Shown: in pieces, positions 1 to 10,277 of the stretch
Numbering within the stretch: the stretch's first letter is position 1
Layout of the letters: each line of letters opens with the position of its first letter
Source of the DNA: Phnomibacter ginsenosidimutans
GTDB lineage: Bacteria > Bacteroidota > Bacteroidia > Chitinophagales > Chitinophagaceae
NCBI RefSeq assembly: GCF_009740285.1
Contig: NZ_CP046566.1
Span: 2,662,501-2,726,500 of the forward strand
DNA length: 64,000 bases
Direction of reading: 5' to 3'
Made by a program: the position numbers and the translations under genes
Notes under the pieces: model-generated
The model's input: only the letters and a program-made list of their open reading frames with translations
Told to the model about the DNA's origin: nothing
The model's database searches: none

Positions 1-835
1 ACTGTGCCGCCAATTGTCCATTCGGTGTTTGCTGTGCACCGGGCGTCCACTGCAACCATTGCGGCGCATCAGCATTCAAAGAAAACGAAGCTTTTAGTAC
101 CGGATGGTTGATGGCTACCGGAGCCGTCAATAGTTGTGCAGCCTGTTGCGTTTGCGTCAAATCAACGGTAGCGAATGAGGTCGAAGTTGGAAAACTGCCA
201 GACACCACATGTTCTTCATAATGATCGGTGATGGTAAATGTGCCGCCAGTACCAAAACGAATATTGTTGCCCGAGCAATAGCCGGGCTGCAAATACCAAA
301 CCGATTCGGGGTCTGCGCCTATGTCACCATCACGGGAAAACTTTTTACCACTTACACCACCGTACACTACATGCAACTGCACATCGGCTGCAATATTGTT
401 ACAGGTCAGTTGCATCAACAGACCTTCATCCGCTTGCATCGCCAGCACATCCAATTGCAATGAACCAGTACCCAACAGTTTATCCCGCAACACATACTGC
501 ATGTGCTCAGGCCTGTATCGGGTTTCTATGCTATCAGCATCATTCACCCATTTGATGCTTCTGCCCTGCTGAATGGCCAATCGAATATTGCCACCCATGC
601 CGGGCAGGTACAATCCAAACTCAGGCACATCACCTGCTTCAATCCTGAATGCCGTATTGGTACTGTATAAGCTTCGGTTGAAACGCATTTTTCCCTGCTG
701 CTTTACAAACCATCCATCTTGTGGTGCATAATGCAGCTGACGCCATTTGGCAGCTGGCAACTGCTGTTGCGCTTCAGCTGCATGAGCCAAAACGAAGGCA
801 AGTATCAACTGTAATAGTAAATGACGTAAATGCAT
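1..835 (-). CDS. DUF4450-like secreted protein, N-terminal part (runs off window)
   Basis: Open reading frame of 278 codons from an ATG at 835 that continues past the left edge, so only the N-terminus is present. Residues 1-22 form a signal peptide (MHLRHLLLQLILAFVLAHA then EAQQQ). The mature part contains MRFNRSLYSTNTAFRIEAGD, then EFGLYLPGMGGNIRLAI, which I recognise as the opening of the large DUF4450 proteins found in Bacteroidota pectin/rhamnogalacturonan loci; the enzymatic activity is not known to me. It starts 18 bp after the PL11 lyase stop and is the last visible gene of the leftward operon, so a role in rhamnogalacturonan side-chain or backbone processing is inferred. The family call rests on recall of the motif, not on a search. 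Confidence 0.65.
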   Translation of the reverse strand, partial: MHLRHLLLQLILAFVLAHAAEAQQQLPAAKWRQLHYAPQDGWFVKQQGKMRFNRSLYSTNTAFRIEAGDVPEFGLYLPGMGGNIRLAIQQGRSIKWVNDADSIETRYRPEHMQYVLRDKLLGTGSLQLDVLAMQADEGLLMQLTCNNIAADVQLHVVYGGVSGKKFSRDGDIGADPESVWYLQPGYCSGNNIRFGTGGTFTITDHYEEHVVSGSFPTSTSFATVDLTQTQQAAQLLTAPVAINHPVLKASFSLNADAPQWLQWTPGAQQTPNGQLAAQ

Positions 836-853
836 GTGCGTGGCATTTGATTG

Positions 854-2728
854 TTATTGTGAAACAGCAACTGCTTTGGAAGCCAACTGCTTTACTTTTT
901 CTGCAACCGAATAGCTGGTATGTGGCGGTTGATTGTAAGCCACATTTTGCCAAACAATGCTCAAACGGTACTGATGATCTTGCAAAAAAGTAGTGAGCTT
1001 ATGCGGCGTTGGAATTGGTGTAGAAAAAATACGCAGCTCATTGTTGTCTGCTGTGCGGTAAATCAACTCTTCCCGCCAATCGCCCCAAATATCGGCACTC
1101 AGCACCGGGTTAGCCTTGGTACCATTGTTGCTAACGCAATTGTATTGACGAGCATCAAAAATGCGGATGGCTTTATTGCTGGCAGTATCCCAACGTTCAA
1201 TGGTTGTACCATTCAAAATTTCGCTGTACGCATCGCCATCCCAATACATACCCATGTTGCATGCAGGAGCCCTGTCTGCAATTTTATTGCCTTTAATATC
1301 AAACACACCTGTGATGCCTGCACCAGCTACCCAACACTCGGCGCCATCATAGCGGGGATCCATGTCTATGGCCAATCCACGGCCGGGTCCTTCGCCATCC
1401 TCCCCTGCTTTTACAGAAGCTTTTTTCCAAATGATTTCACCGGTTTTTGCATCCCGCAGATTGGCGCCGGCATCGCCAAAACGTTCCTGAATGTGAAACA
1501 CTTCCAGCCCCGGACGTGATGGATCGAGATCGCTTACATGCAATGCATCACCGTGGCCAATACCCGTGCTGTACAAACCTTTGCCATCATCATCCACCGT
1601 CATGGCACCATATACAATTTCATCTTTTCCATCATTGTCTACATCGGTTATGGTAAGATTATGATTGCCCTGACCAGCAAAGTTTTTCATTCCGTTATTG
1701 GTATCGAACACCCAACGGGATTGCAGTTTTTTATTGCTGAAATCCCATGCGGCAATCACCGTTCTGGTATAATAACCCCGACACATAATTACACTCGGAT
1801 GTTTGCCATCGAGGTAAGCAACTGCGGCTAAGAAACGATCCATGCGATTACCATAACCATCTCCCCAAATGGCTTTCAAATCTTGCTCCGTTGGTTGATT
1901 GCTGGAAGGATGCCTTGCAGGAATGTAATCAACAGTGTGAAGCACTTCACCGGTCAGTCCATTAAAAACGGATAAGAATTCTGGGCCGGCTAAAATATAG
2001 CCCCGTTCATTGCGCCAGTCTCTGGTAGCATCACCAATGATATTGTCTTTGCCATCCACAGTACCATCAGCCGTTTTCATGGTTACTTCGGCTTTGCCAT
2101 CGCCATCCAAATCGTACACCATAAACTGCGTGTAGTGTGCCCCTTCCCGGATATTCTTGCCGAGGTTGATGCTCCACAACAAAGTGCCATCCATTTTATA
2201 CGCCTGAATAATTGGCGGATCAGTAATACCTGCTTGAGAGTTGTCTTTGCCCCGGCCTGTTTGATGCAATATGATTTCAAACACACCGTCGCCATCTAAA
2301 TCAGCTACACTACCATCGTTGGGTGCGTAGCCCTGTGGCGTTTGTAATGGAATGGAAAAATAGGGTTGCGCTTTTGCAGGCAATGTAAATGACCGTGATG
2401 CCACAGCCTCTTTCCCTTTTACAACAGCTTTTACAAAATAGCTTTGTGTTTGTGTGGAGTCAGCTTGTTCATCTACAAAACCAGTTGTAACAGTTACCAA
2501 TGTGGCATTCAATTTTTTCGCTTTCTCTTTACCTGTTGCTTTGTATACGTTAAAGCCTTGTACTGCTGCATCTTCCAGCAGCCAGCGCCAACTTACAAAG
2601 ACTTTTCCATCGGGCATTGGCACAGCACTTACTGCACGGTCAAGCTTTTCAGCAATGCGTTGTGCGTGTTGTTGTTTTGCCAGTAGCAAACACAACAACA
2701 ACATGAATGTGTGACGTAAATTTTGCAT
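854..2728 (-). CDS. Rhamnogalacturonan lyase, polysaccharide lyase family 11
   Basis: A 624-residue secreted protein with signal peptide 1-22 (ends KQQHA, mature QRIAEKLDRAV). Residues about 25-125 form a fibronectin-like domain with FVSWRWLLEDAAVQGFNVYK, and the rest is the PL11 eight-bladed propeller with calcium-binding DLDGDGVFE, DLDGDGKAE and DVDNDGKDE loops. Length and order match YesW/YesX-type lyases, which cleave the rhamnose-galacturonate bond of rhamnogalacturonan-I by beta-elimination, leaving unsaturated galacturonate ends. Those ends are the substrate of the GH105 enzyme at 19.5-20.6 kb, so the two products fit one pathway. The stop of the upstream GH43-like gene is 7 bp away. 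Endo versus exo action cannot be read from the sequence. Confidence 0.92.
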   Translation of the reverse strand: MQNLRHTFMLLLCLLLAKQQHAQRIAEKLDRAVSAVPMPDGKVFVSWRWLLEDAAVQGFNVYKATGKEKAKKLNATLVTVTTGFVDEQADSTQTQSYFVKAVVKGKEAVASRSFTLPAKAQPYFSIPLQTPQGYAPNDGSVADLDGDGVFEIILHQTGRGKDNSQAGITDPPIIQAYKMDGTLLWSINLGKNIREGAHYTQFMVYDLDGDGKAEVTMKTADGTVDGKDNIIGDATRDWRNERGYILAGPEFLSVFNGLTGEVLHTVDYIPARHPSSNQPTEQDLKAIWGDGYGNRMDRFLAAVAYLDGKHPSVIMCRGYYTRTVIAAWDFSNKKLQSRWVFDTNNGMKNFAGQGNHNLTITDVDNDGKDEIVYGAMTVDDDGKGLYSTGIGHGDALHVSDLDPSRPGLEVFHIQERFGDAGANLRDAKTGEIIWKKASVKAGEDGEGPGRGLAIDMDPRYDGAECWVAGAGITGVFDIKGNKIADRAPACNMGMYWDGDAYSEILNGTTIERWDTASNKAIRIFDARQYNCVSNNGTKANPVLSADIWGDWREELIYRTADNNELRIFSTPIPTPHKLTTFLQDHQYRLSIVWQNVAYNQPPHTSYSVAEKVKQLASKAVAVSQ

Positions 2729-2735
2729 GGCATTA

Positions 2736-3734
2736 TTATTTTGAAACAGATAATTGAATTTTTACCGGAGCATTTCTATCACAAGTAATCCATCCGTTTG
2801 TAAGCGTCAATTCGGCTACCTGAATTAGACTTCTTCGCTTTTCATATCCGTCTGTAGGATGGTTTTTGCCGGGATGAATAAAGTAGTACACATAGGCACG
2901 GTCGCCATTCACCAATACGTCTGCATGGCCACCAATGGCGCCATCTTCAGCACCAGTGCCGGGCTGTTCTAAAATTCGCTCCGGTTGTTTTTCCCATTGT
3001 GTTAAATCCTTACTGCGGTATAAACTCATGCCGGCCCAATTGTCTACCAGCATCCAGTAATATTCTTTCCAGTAAAAAACTTTGGGCCCTTCTCCACCTC
3101 TGTCACCTACCGCTTTGCCTTTGTCTGTCCAATGATACAAGTCGTCGCTGTCGGCATAGTAAATGCTTTTCTTATCCAGCTCATTGTTGTACCACATTCG
3201 CCACCCACCACCGGGCAGGGCTATTACACAAGCATCAATCACTCTTTCGCTGGCCAGCTTTAGCACCGATTCAAATTTCCAGTGGCGTAAATCTGTGCTC
3301 GTTAGATGTACAATGTCTCTGGGATGCTTCCAATCGGCAAACACACCCGGCACGTAGGTGAGGTACATGTGATAAAGACCGTTGTGCTCCATCACTTCCG
3401 GTGCCCAATGCGTGTAATCAGCCACCGGCCGATATTGAATATCGGCAGTATCCACGTACTTCCAATTGGCACCATCTTTACTACTCGCTATTCCTATGCG
3501 GGTGCCATGCACCCAGGTTACGCCATCCAGCTGCGGTTGATTGGCCCTGCGGTTGGTGTAAAACATATACCAGGTTTGCTGTTGCTTATGCCACACTATT
3601 ACCGGGTCGGCAGCACCATCATACACACTGTCTCTGTACAGCGGCTTTGGCGCAATAGCCATAGTGGTATGCGTGGTTTTGCAAGCCAGCAGCACACAAC
3701 ACATTAGGCATCCAATCAGAGCAATTTTACGCAT
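2736..3734 (-). CDS. GH43-like five-bladed propeller glycosidase, lipoprotein
   Basis: 332 residues with a lipobox ending at Cys18 (VLLAC), so probably anchored in the outer membrane. The repeated blade pattern (WYMFYTNRR, YHMYLTYVP, WRMWYNNE, YYWMLVDNW, YVYYFIHPG) is that of clan GH-F/GH43-type five-bladed propellers. Candidate acidic catalytic residues are Asp43 in DGAADPVIVW, the Asp in VIDACVI and the Glu in GGEGPKVF; this assignment is inference. In this locus the likely substrate is an arabinan or galactan side chain of rhamnogalacturonan, or an unsaturated oligosaccharide. It lies between SusD1 (74 bp upstream) and PL11 (7 bp downstream). The exact GH family is not certain. Confidence 0.7.
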   Translation of the reverse strand: MRKIALIGCLMCCVLLACKTTHTTMAIAPKPLYRDSVYDGAADPVIVWHKQQQTWYMFYTNRRANQPQLDGVTWVHGTRIGIASSKDGANWKYVDTADIQYRPVADYTHWAPEVMEHNGLYHMYLTYVPGVFADWKHPRDIVHLTSTDLRHWKFESVLKLASERVIDACVIALPGGGWRMWYNNELDKKSIYYADSDDLYHWTDKGKAVGDRGGEGPKVFYWKEYYWMLVDNWAGMSLYRSKDLTQWEKQPERILEQPGTGAEDGAIGGHADVLVNGDRAYVYYFIHPGKNHPTDGYEKRRSLIQVAELTLTNGWITCDRNAPVKIQLSVSK

Positions 3735-3808
3735 CGCTATTTCTAAAAAAATAAGGCTATGGAATGTGCACCATTCATAGCCCTATTTATCTGTATCAAC
3801 AATAACTG

Positions 3809-5563
3809 TTACAATTTGAAAGGCAGGTACCAGTTGGCTTTATCCATCAACCGGGCTCTTGTTTCTGCAGCACCGGGCGTGCCATCTTTCAGCAGTTTCT
3901 GGTATACTTTATCCGCCAAAAAAGAGGGATCGTTTCTGCGGCGGGCCACACGAAGCAAATCTGCCCAACGAGTACCTTCAAAGCCGTTTTCCAAAGCACC
4001 TTCTTGTACCAAACCATCTTCTATCTGCAACAAACTATCGGTACCTGTAATCGTGTAGTTCTGCACGTTGGCACGGCCACGAATACCAAGGTTGCGGTAC
4101 CAATCTGAACGATAGTAAGGCACACCGGTACCACCACTGTTGCGGGCATCAAAGTTGAACGGATATGGCTCCCACAAAGTGTTGTGGTAAAGCGTAACAT
4201 CCGTTACACCAGAAGGCGGAGGAAATGCTGCAGCGAAACCAGAATTGAACAATGCATAGGCAATCTTATGTTTGCCAGCACGGTTGGCCGCTTCAGCAAA
4301 GCGTAAATGCAAGTGCGTTTGACGATACAAAAACCATTTGCCATTTTTCTGCAAAGGATTCAATGCCGTGTTGGTTGAATAGTTGATGTAGTTATACAAA
4401 TACTTCATCACCACGGGTTGGCCGCCAATTTCTCGCCAGGTAAAAATGCCACGGGCATCGTAAGGCAAAAAACCGGTTTGACCAGAAACAGGGCGTTGTG
4501 GTGTATTGTTCCAATAATCCATTGCCTGCTTGGAAGGCTTCACCAGATAATTGCCTCCAACAGGTGAAAATAATTTTACCAGTGAGTTGTCCGGTTGAAA
4601 CTTACTATCGAAAGGCAGCACCCAAATCCATTCGTAATCGAAGCCATTGTCTTGACCACGCTGAAACATGTGACGCCATTGAGGTTCCCAAACCAAGGTA
4701 GTTGCATCGCCAGCTCTGGAGTAAGTAATGTAGTGATCTTCGGCACTACCATTCCAGCCCAATTTGTATTGCATGTAGTAGCGGGCACCTTGCGTACCGC
4801 TGGTAGAAGTTTCCATCACTTCACGGTACTTGGTAGCAGCAGCAGTATAGTCACCTTTCCACAAATACAAATCGCCCAGCAAACATTTTTTGTTCACAAA
4901 AAACTTAGCTGTCTGGTAGCCATCTGTATTAATGTTCAGCGTGGTACCACTTGGGTATGGATCTTTAAACGGCAATGCTTCTGTAAAAGAAATCAGGCTA
5001 TCGATGAGCACATCAAATTCGAGCATTGGGAAGTTGCTGCTCTTCTTGATATCATCTACCGTTTCCAATGCGCTGGTTACATACGGCACTTTGCCATAAT
5101 GAATGCCCAGTTGCAGGTAAAGGAAAGAACGCAAGGCTCCAACATCGCTGTAGCGCTGATTAAATTCTGCTTCTTTCATTTTATTGTCTTGCTTCATGAT
5201 GAGGAAATTCTTCAGCACATCATTGCAATTCAAAATCAGTTCATAAAACGGACGTGGATTGGCATACGGATTATCAGCCGTTACATTGTGCGAACTAATC
5301 TGACGCAGGTACATGTCTGCATTGTCGGTATAGTTCAGCATGTCGCCACGCAGTTCATTCAGTATTACATACCTGTCTGCGAGGTTCATGAACTTTCCGT
5401 ACAAACCAATAATGGCAGCATCGGCATCATACACATCCCGATACATATTGGCTACATCCAATACCTGCTCAGGTTCTTTATCAAACGTCTTCTTACAACC
5501 CGCTAATCCTGCAAGTGCAGCCATCAGCATGAGGGTGAAGTAGGATATTTTGAACGTTTTCAT
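3809..5563 (-). CDS. SusD/RagB-family glycan-binding lipoprotein (SusD1)
   Basis: Surface glycan-binding partner of the SusC1 transporter encoded just upstream. I chose the ATG at 5563 (MKTFKISYFTL), giving 584 residues with a lipobox ending at Cys23 (LAGLAGC); an in-frame ATG eight codons earlier (5587) is possible but would put basic residues ahead of the signal peptide. Features typical of SusD: N-terminal KKTFDKEPEQVL, a TPR-like helical core (GALRSFLYLQLGIHYGKVPYV, GDLYLWKGDYTAAATKYREV) and the C-terminal ENGFEGTRWADLLRVARR signature. Target glycan is inferred from the PL11/GH105 context to be rhamnogalacturonan oligosaccharides. Confidence 0.95.
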   Translation of the reverse strand: MKTFKISYFTLMLMAALAGLAGCKKTFDKEPEQVLDVANMYRDVYDADAAIIGLYGKFMNLADRYVILNELRGDMLNYTDNADMYLRQISSHNVTADNPYANPRPFYELILNCNDVLKNFLIMKQDNKMKEAEFNQRYSDVGALRSFLYLQLGIHYGKVPYVTSALETVDDIKKSSNFPMLEFDVLIDSLISFTEALPFKDPYPSGTTLNINTDGYQTAKFFVNKKCLLGDLYLWKGDYTAAATKYREVMETSTSGTQGARYYMQYKLGWNGSAEDHYITYSRAGDATTLVWEPQWRHMFQRGQDNGFDYEWIWVLPFDSKFQPDNSLVKLFSPVGGNYLVKPSKQAMDYWNNTPQRPVSGQTGFLPYDARGIFTWREIGGQPVVMKYLYNYINYSTNTALNPLQKNGKWFLYRQTHLHLRFAEAANRAGKHKIAYALFNSGFAAAFPPPSGVTDVTLYHNTLWEPYPFNFDARNSGGTGVPYYRSDWYRNLGIRGRANVQNYTITGTDSLLQIEDGLVQEGALENGFEGTRWADLLRVARRRNDPSFLADKVYQKLLKDGTPGAAETRARLMDKANWYLPFKL

Positions 5564-5591
5564 TACACGTTTCTTTTTAGCTGTCATTTAA

Positions 5592-8500
5592 TTACAATCC
5601 GAGTTTCAAACCAAACATGGCACTGGTAAACTGTGGTGTCAATCCTGTATCAATACCTTGTGCAAACACACTTGGATTTACACTAAACTCAGGATCGTAG
5701 CCCAGGTACTTCGTAAAGGTGAGCAGGTTATTGCCATGCAGGTAAATGTTCAAATCTTTAACCATCCCCTTGCCACTTACCGGCACGTTGTATGATACAC
5801 TGAGGGTGCGAAGTCTCAGGTAAGAGCCATCTTCAATCCAGCGGCTGCTAAACTGTGCATTGCCCATGGGATCACCGTAGCTGGCTTTGGGTGTATTGGT
5901 AATTTGACCATTGCTTCTCCAACGGTTGCCGGCACTTTGCAACTGATTGTTGGTGTTACTCATCGACTCCAGTTGGTGACGCAAATAATTGTATACATCA
6001 TTGCCACTGCTGAAAGTAAACAAGGCTTCAAAGGTAAAACGCTTCCATGCTACGCGGTTGCTGAAACCACCAATCCAAGATGCGTTAGCATTGCCAATGA
6101 CAGTACGGTCGTTGTCGTCAATAATTTTATCCCGGTTCAAATCAGCGAATATTACATCACCTCCGGTAAATGCACGAAGCGAACCATCGGCCATGCGGCG
6201 CTGCAAGCCCGCAGAAGCTGCTGCTGCATCCGTGCTGTACACACCGGTTGCCTGCAAACCATAAAACTGATTGGCTGCTTCACCCTCTTTGGTAAGAATG
6301 CCAGCGCCGGCAAATTGTGTAACAAAACTTCCACCGGGAACTGCCGTCATTTTATTGTCGTAAGTAGATGCATTCACCGCCACATCCCATTTCAGATTGG
6401 GCTTGTTCACTACTCGTACATTCAGAGCAAGATCAATGCCTTTTGTTTCCATACCGCCGTTGTTGGTGAGTACAGTATTAAAACCAGAGGCTGTAGCCAG
6501 CTGCTCATACACCAGCATTTTAGTGGTTTTATTTTGCCATACATCTGCAAACAACTGAATGCGGTCATTCATCAAACCGAGGTCTACGCCAAGGTTATTG
6601 CGTTGTACATTTTCCCACTGCAATGTTGGATTAGCAATACCACTGCGCACCAGGCCTTGCATGCCCAGCAAGTTCTGCACGGCATAAGTTTGGCGGCTGT
6701 TATAGTTGCCAATATCATCATTGCCGGTTTTGCTCCAGCTGGCCCGGAAACGCAACAACGAAATAGAAGAATTGGCCATGAATTTTTCTGATGAAACCAA
6801 CCAGGCTGCAGCTACGGAAGGCATTACAGCAAATGGAACGTCATTGATCATGATGCCTTCCGATGCTTGCTTTCCAAAACGAGAAGACGCATCCATAGCC
6901 GCATTCAGCGACAGGAAGAAACGATTGCGATAGCTGTATTCTGCGTTGGCATAAATGTTCATCCAGTTCCACGAACCTACATTACCACCAACCTGACGCA
7001 GCAAGCTCACACCATTTTGTACACTTACCAATTCATCTGTAGCACTGTTGAAAGTTCTGGCAATGTCTTGCTCTGCACTGTTGTTTTGATAACGCAAGCC
7101 AAGGTTCGCTTTGAAACCATGTTTATTCTGCTTGTTGTCGTAGCTAAGGCGGGTATCGCTGTACAAAGAAAACAATCGTTTTACCTGTGCACCCAAGCGG
7201 CTTTCGATAATGGCATTGGCGGTGGTGTCATCTTGCACACCTTTACGTGGTACAAAAATGTTTTCCCGCACTTTATCGTATGTAATACCAAACAAAGTAC
7301 TGGCAGAAAGCTTATTGCTGATTTCATACTTGAAACCAAATGAACCAAAGAAGCGATAGTACTTGTTGTAAGCCTGCATCAAATCAATCAATGCACTGGG
7401 GTTGCCTACGCCCAGGCCATCTACATCACTCACGTTTGGCGAAACCTCTCCTGATGCATTCACTTCTCTGTCGGTGTAAAATGGTGCTTTTATCAACGCC
7501 AGATACAATGGGTTTGTATTGTTGGCAATGCCCTGATCTTTCAGGTTTTGTTCGTTGTAGGTAAATGAAAGATTGGCAGTACCGGTAAAGCGTTGAGAGA
7601 AATTCATCTCCGCATTGAAACGGGTATTGTAGCGTTTCATGTCGGTGTTTTTGATGATACCTTTGTTGTCGGCAAAGCCCATACTCAAAGCATAAGTTGC
7701 TATGTTGTCACCACCGGTTACTTTCAAAAAGTAGTTCTGATTGATGCTGTTTTGCAACACTTTGTTTTGCCAGTTGTTATTGTTGTGCGTAGCAAAATAT
7801 TGCGGATTGTTTTTATCATCAATCATAAAAGGCATGGCGGCAATGGCAGCACTGCTCATGCCTTTGCTTTGCAGCATGTCTGCCAGATAACTGCGGTAGG
7901 CAGTGGCATCCATTACAGGCAATGCATTGGGAGCCGCATTGGCACCGGCATACACCCCAAAATCAATTTTGGTAGCTTGTTGTCTGGCTCGGCTGGTGGT
8001 AATGATGATGGCCCCATTGGCACCTTTTGTACCGTAAATGGATGATGCATCTTTCAACACTGTAAAATTCTCAATGTCTTTTGCATCAATAAATACCAGT
8101 GGGTTGGTGTAGTTATTAGCAATGATAGATTCACCATAATCGTTGTAATCATACACCATGTTGTCTACAATCAGCAGTGGTTTGTTGGTGCCATATAGTG
8201 AGTTGAAACCACGAAGATTTAAACTGGCACCGGCACCGGGAGCACCGCTTCTGCGAATGCTGTTGAGGCCGGCAACACGGCCCTGCAACATCGCATCAGG
8301 TATTTCTGCCGGTTGTTCCCAGGCGCCATTAAAGTAGGCTTGTGATGCAGCAGCAGTTACCTCGCTACGCAAAGGCTTACCTGTTGGCATGGTGATGGCT
8401 TCATACACCGATTCATGCGACTCGCTGTTGAGAGCAATATTTACCTGACTGCGGCCTTTGAGAGGAACTATTCTGGTTTGAAAACCTTCTCCATTCACCA

Positions 8501-8753
8501 TTAGCTGTGCTTGCAGATCGGGCACTTTAATAGAAAAGCTACCATCATTATCGGAGATGTCTGCAGAAAATCCTGTTACAGAAACACGAACACCACCGGC
8601 TGGCTTTCCGGAAGCGGCATCTTTGATAATGCCTTTCACCACGATGGTTTGTTGTGTTGTCTTTACCGAATCGGCTTTTGTTTTGCCCTGGCTTTGCGCC
8701 TGTGCAATACAACAACTGAGTGCCAGTAAAGAAGTGGTCAAAAACTTACGCAT
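5592..8753 (-). CDS. SusC/RagA-family TonB-dependent outer-membrane transporter (SusC1)
   Basis: TonB-dependent importer of oligosaccharides. The start at 8753 (MRKFLTTSLLALSCCIAQAQS) gives a clean signal peptide; the frame is open seven codons further to 8774. About residues 35-115 form a carboxypeptidase-D regulatory-like domain (VVKGIIKDAASGKPAGGVRV), followed by the plug with the SusC signature FTVLKDASSIYGTKGANGAI and then the 22-strand barrel ending in LKLGL. It directly precedes SusD1 (28 bp between stop codon and the chosen SusD start) and forms the usual pair. About 1053 residues, normal for the family. Energised by TonB-ExbBD, which is not in this window. Confidence 0.96.
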   Translation of the reverse strand: MRKFLTTSLLALSCCIAQAQSQGKTKADSVKTTQQTIVVKGIIKDAASGKPAGGVRVSVTGFSADISDNDGSFSIKVPDLQAQLMVNGEGFQTRIVPLKGRSQVNIALNSESHESVYEAITMPTGKPLRSEVTAAASQAYFNGAWEQPAEIPDAMLQGRVAGLNSIRRSGAPGAGASLNLRGFNSLYGTNKPLLIVDNMVYDYNDYGESIIANNYTNPLVFIDAKDIENFTVLKDASSIYGTKGANGAIIITTSRARQQATKIDFGVYAGANAAPNALPVMDATAYRSYLADMLQSKGMSSAAIAAMPFMIDDKNNPQYFATHNNNNWQNKVLQNSINQNYFLKVTGGDNIATYALSMGFADNKGIIKNTDMKRYNTRFNAEMNFSQRFTGTANLSFTYNEQNLKDQGIANNTNPLYLALIKAPFYTDREVNASGEVSPNVSDVDGLGVGNPSALIDLMQAYNKYYRFFGSFGFKYEISNKLSASTLFGITYDKVRENIFVPRKGVQDDTTANAIIESRLGAQVKRLFSLYSDTRLSYDNKQNKHGFKANLGLRYQNNSAEQDIARTFNSATDELVSVQNGVSLLRQVGGNVGSWNWMNIYANAEYSYRNRFFLSLNAAMDASSRFGKQASEGIMINDVPFAVMPSVAAAWLVSSEKFMANSSISLLRFRASWSKTGNDDIGNYNSRQTYAVQNLLGMQGLVRSGIANPTLQWENVQRNNLGVDLGLMNDRIQLFADVWQNKTTKMLVYEQLATASGFNTVLTNNGGMETKGIDLALNVRVVNKPNLKWDVAVNASTYDNKMTAVPGGSFVTQFAGAGILTKEGEAANQFYGLQATGVYSTDAAAASAGLQRRMADGSLRAFTGGDVIFADLNRDKIIDDNDRTVIGNANASWIGGFSNRVAWKRFTFEALFTFSSGNDVYNYLRHQLESMSNTNNQLQSAGNRWRSNGQITNTPKASYGDPMGNAQFSSRWIEDGSYLRLRTLSVSYNVPVSGKGMVKDLNIYLHGNNLLTFTKYLGYDPEFSVNPSVFAQGIDTGLTPQFTSAMFGLKLGL

Positions 8754-8801
8754 TTCGCTATGTATTAAAAACAACGTTCAGAATGCTGATGCTACTGTTG
8801 C

Positions 8802-10239
8802 TTACAACGAGGGCACCAATTTTATATAATCGCACAACAACGGGTTGGCCGCAGCAGTAGTACTGTTGGCACCTACCAGATAGATGTCGTAAAAGTTTTG
8901 GAAACTACTTACCGTAAACTCTCCTATCAATACTTCTGCAGGATTGTTGACTGCAATAGTGGTGTACGGAAACACCGTGCTATTGGCAGCACCGGGGCAC
9001 AAACGCTGTGTGAATGTGGCCGTTTGAAAATCATTGACCGCTACGATGTACGCTTTGAATTTCATAGAGGGCACTTCGCTCAAGCGGTACCGCAAATTGA
9101 ACAATGCCACACCATGACCACTTACCAGAATATCCCGGTAAGGCAAGCCGGTCAACGGATTGATTCTATCCCGATAAAAAGTATTGGAACGACGGTCGTG
9201 ACTGGTACCACTGGGGTTCTCTCCTTGTATCACGATGGTTTTGAATTTTTCTACCGGTGCTACTTCTGCTTTGCTCATCACATACACAATACCATTGCTG
9301 GCTTTGATGCTGCTGACAATTGCCGATTTATCAATGGGCACTTTTACACCAGCTCTTGATACAATGGTATCGGGCAATTGCTGCTGTGTATACAACCCGC
9401 GGATGGCCAAATCTTTTACAATGGTAAAACCAGCCAAATCATTGGTGCTATCAGCGGTGCCTGTTACAAAAAATGGCTTGTACTTATTGAGCTCCGCATC
9501 ATATGCATCGTCTGCAAGAGCGAAGTAGGTGTATTGGTTTTGCTCATTGCGCAGGTCATACACCCTTGTCCCAAAACTTATTGCGCTTTACAATACCAGT
9601 ACCAGGCTTGTAAATGGGCTGACCAGTAATTGCATCCACACCAATTTGCTCAGCCAGCGAAGGATCAAATCCGTCGTACGCCATTTTGGAAAGTAATGCT
9701 TGCTGCTTGGCAGGCACCTGTGCCGTTGTAGTGAGAATTTCCCACACATTCAGGCGGTTGGGCAGCATGTTATCTATAACATGTATTACGCCATTTTTGC
9801 CGATTACATTGGCAGTGGTAATTCCTGCATCTTCTACTTTGTTGTTGTAGAAATTATTGTACTTACCATTCAGCATCAATACACGAAGCGTGTCGGTTGC
9901 GTCTGTTGTTAAATACCGCAAATCGGCTATGTGATTCGCTAAAAAACGATTGAGCCGGGCAGTATCATTAGTAATGGTAGGATCGATGGCTGTAAGCGCC
10001 TGATTGGTGGGCGCAAACACCGTGAAACTTTTGGAAGAAGACAGCAGGTTGGCGTAAGAAGATTGCGCCAGTAATTGTTCGAACCTACTCAGGTTGTTGA
10101 TGCCCGACATCAGTTCTTTCAGTGTCTTGTTCAATCCTTCTCCGGTTACAGCATTGTGCTGATCCCAATCTTTTTTACAGGCAACGCCCATGCTCAATGC
10201 ACCCAGCAGCAGCCATTTATATGTTCGCATCTTCATCAT
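8802..10239 (-). pseudogene. Two-FAS1-domain (fasciclin) lipoprotein, split by a frameshift
   Basis: Two overlapping frames together make one ~480-residue protein. The first (10239-9556) has a lipobox ending at Cys21 (SMGVAC) and a full FAS1 domain with H1 SFTVFAPTNQAL and H2 NGVIHVIDNML. It ends NKFWDKGV-stop. The second, open from a GTG at 9563 to 8802, continues YDLRNEQNQYTYFALADDAY, then SNGIVYVMSKAEV, which is the H1/H2 pair of a second FAS1 domain, and ends in a beta-rich tail. Removing one G of the GGG (CCC at 9563-9565 on the + strand) restores FWDKVYDLRN, so a single-base insertion is the simplest explanation: sequencing error, true mutation, or less likely +1 frameshifting at GTA-TGA-C. 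Probable surface glycan-binding or adhesion accessory of the SusCD system. Confidence 0.8.
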
Positions 10240-10277
10240 TGTCTTTCATTTGTGCTTCAGCAGAAACAGCTAATTAT

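Noticed and set aside
9556-9563. Programmed +1 frameshift in the FAS1 gene
   Set aside because: The site lacks the CUU-UGA context and internal Shine-Dalgarno of known RF2-type +1 sites, and a one-base indel in GGG explains it more simply; kept only as an alternative.
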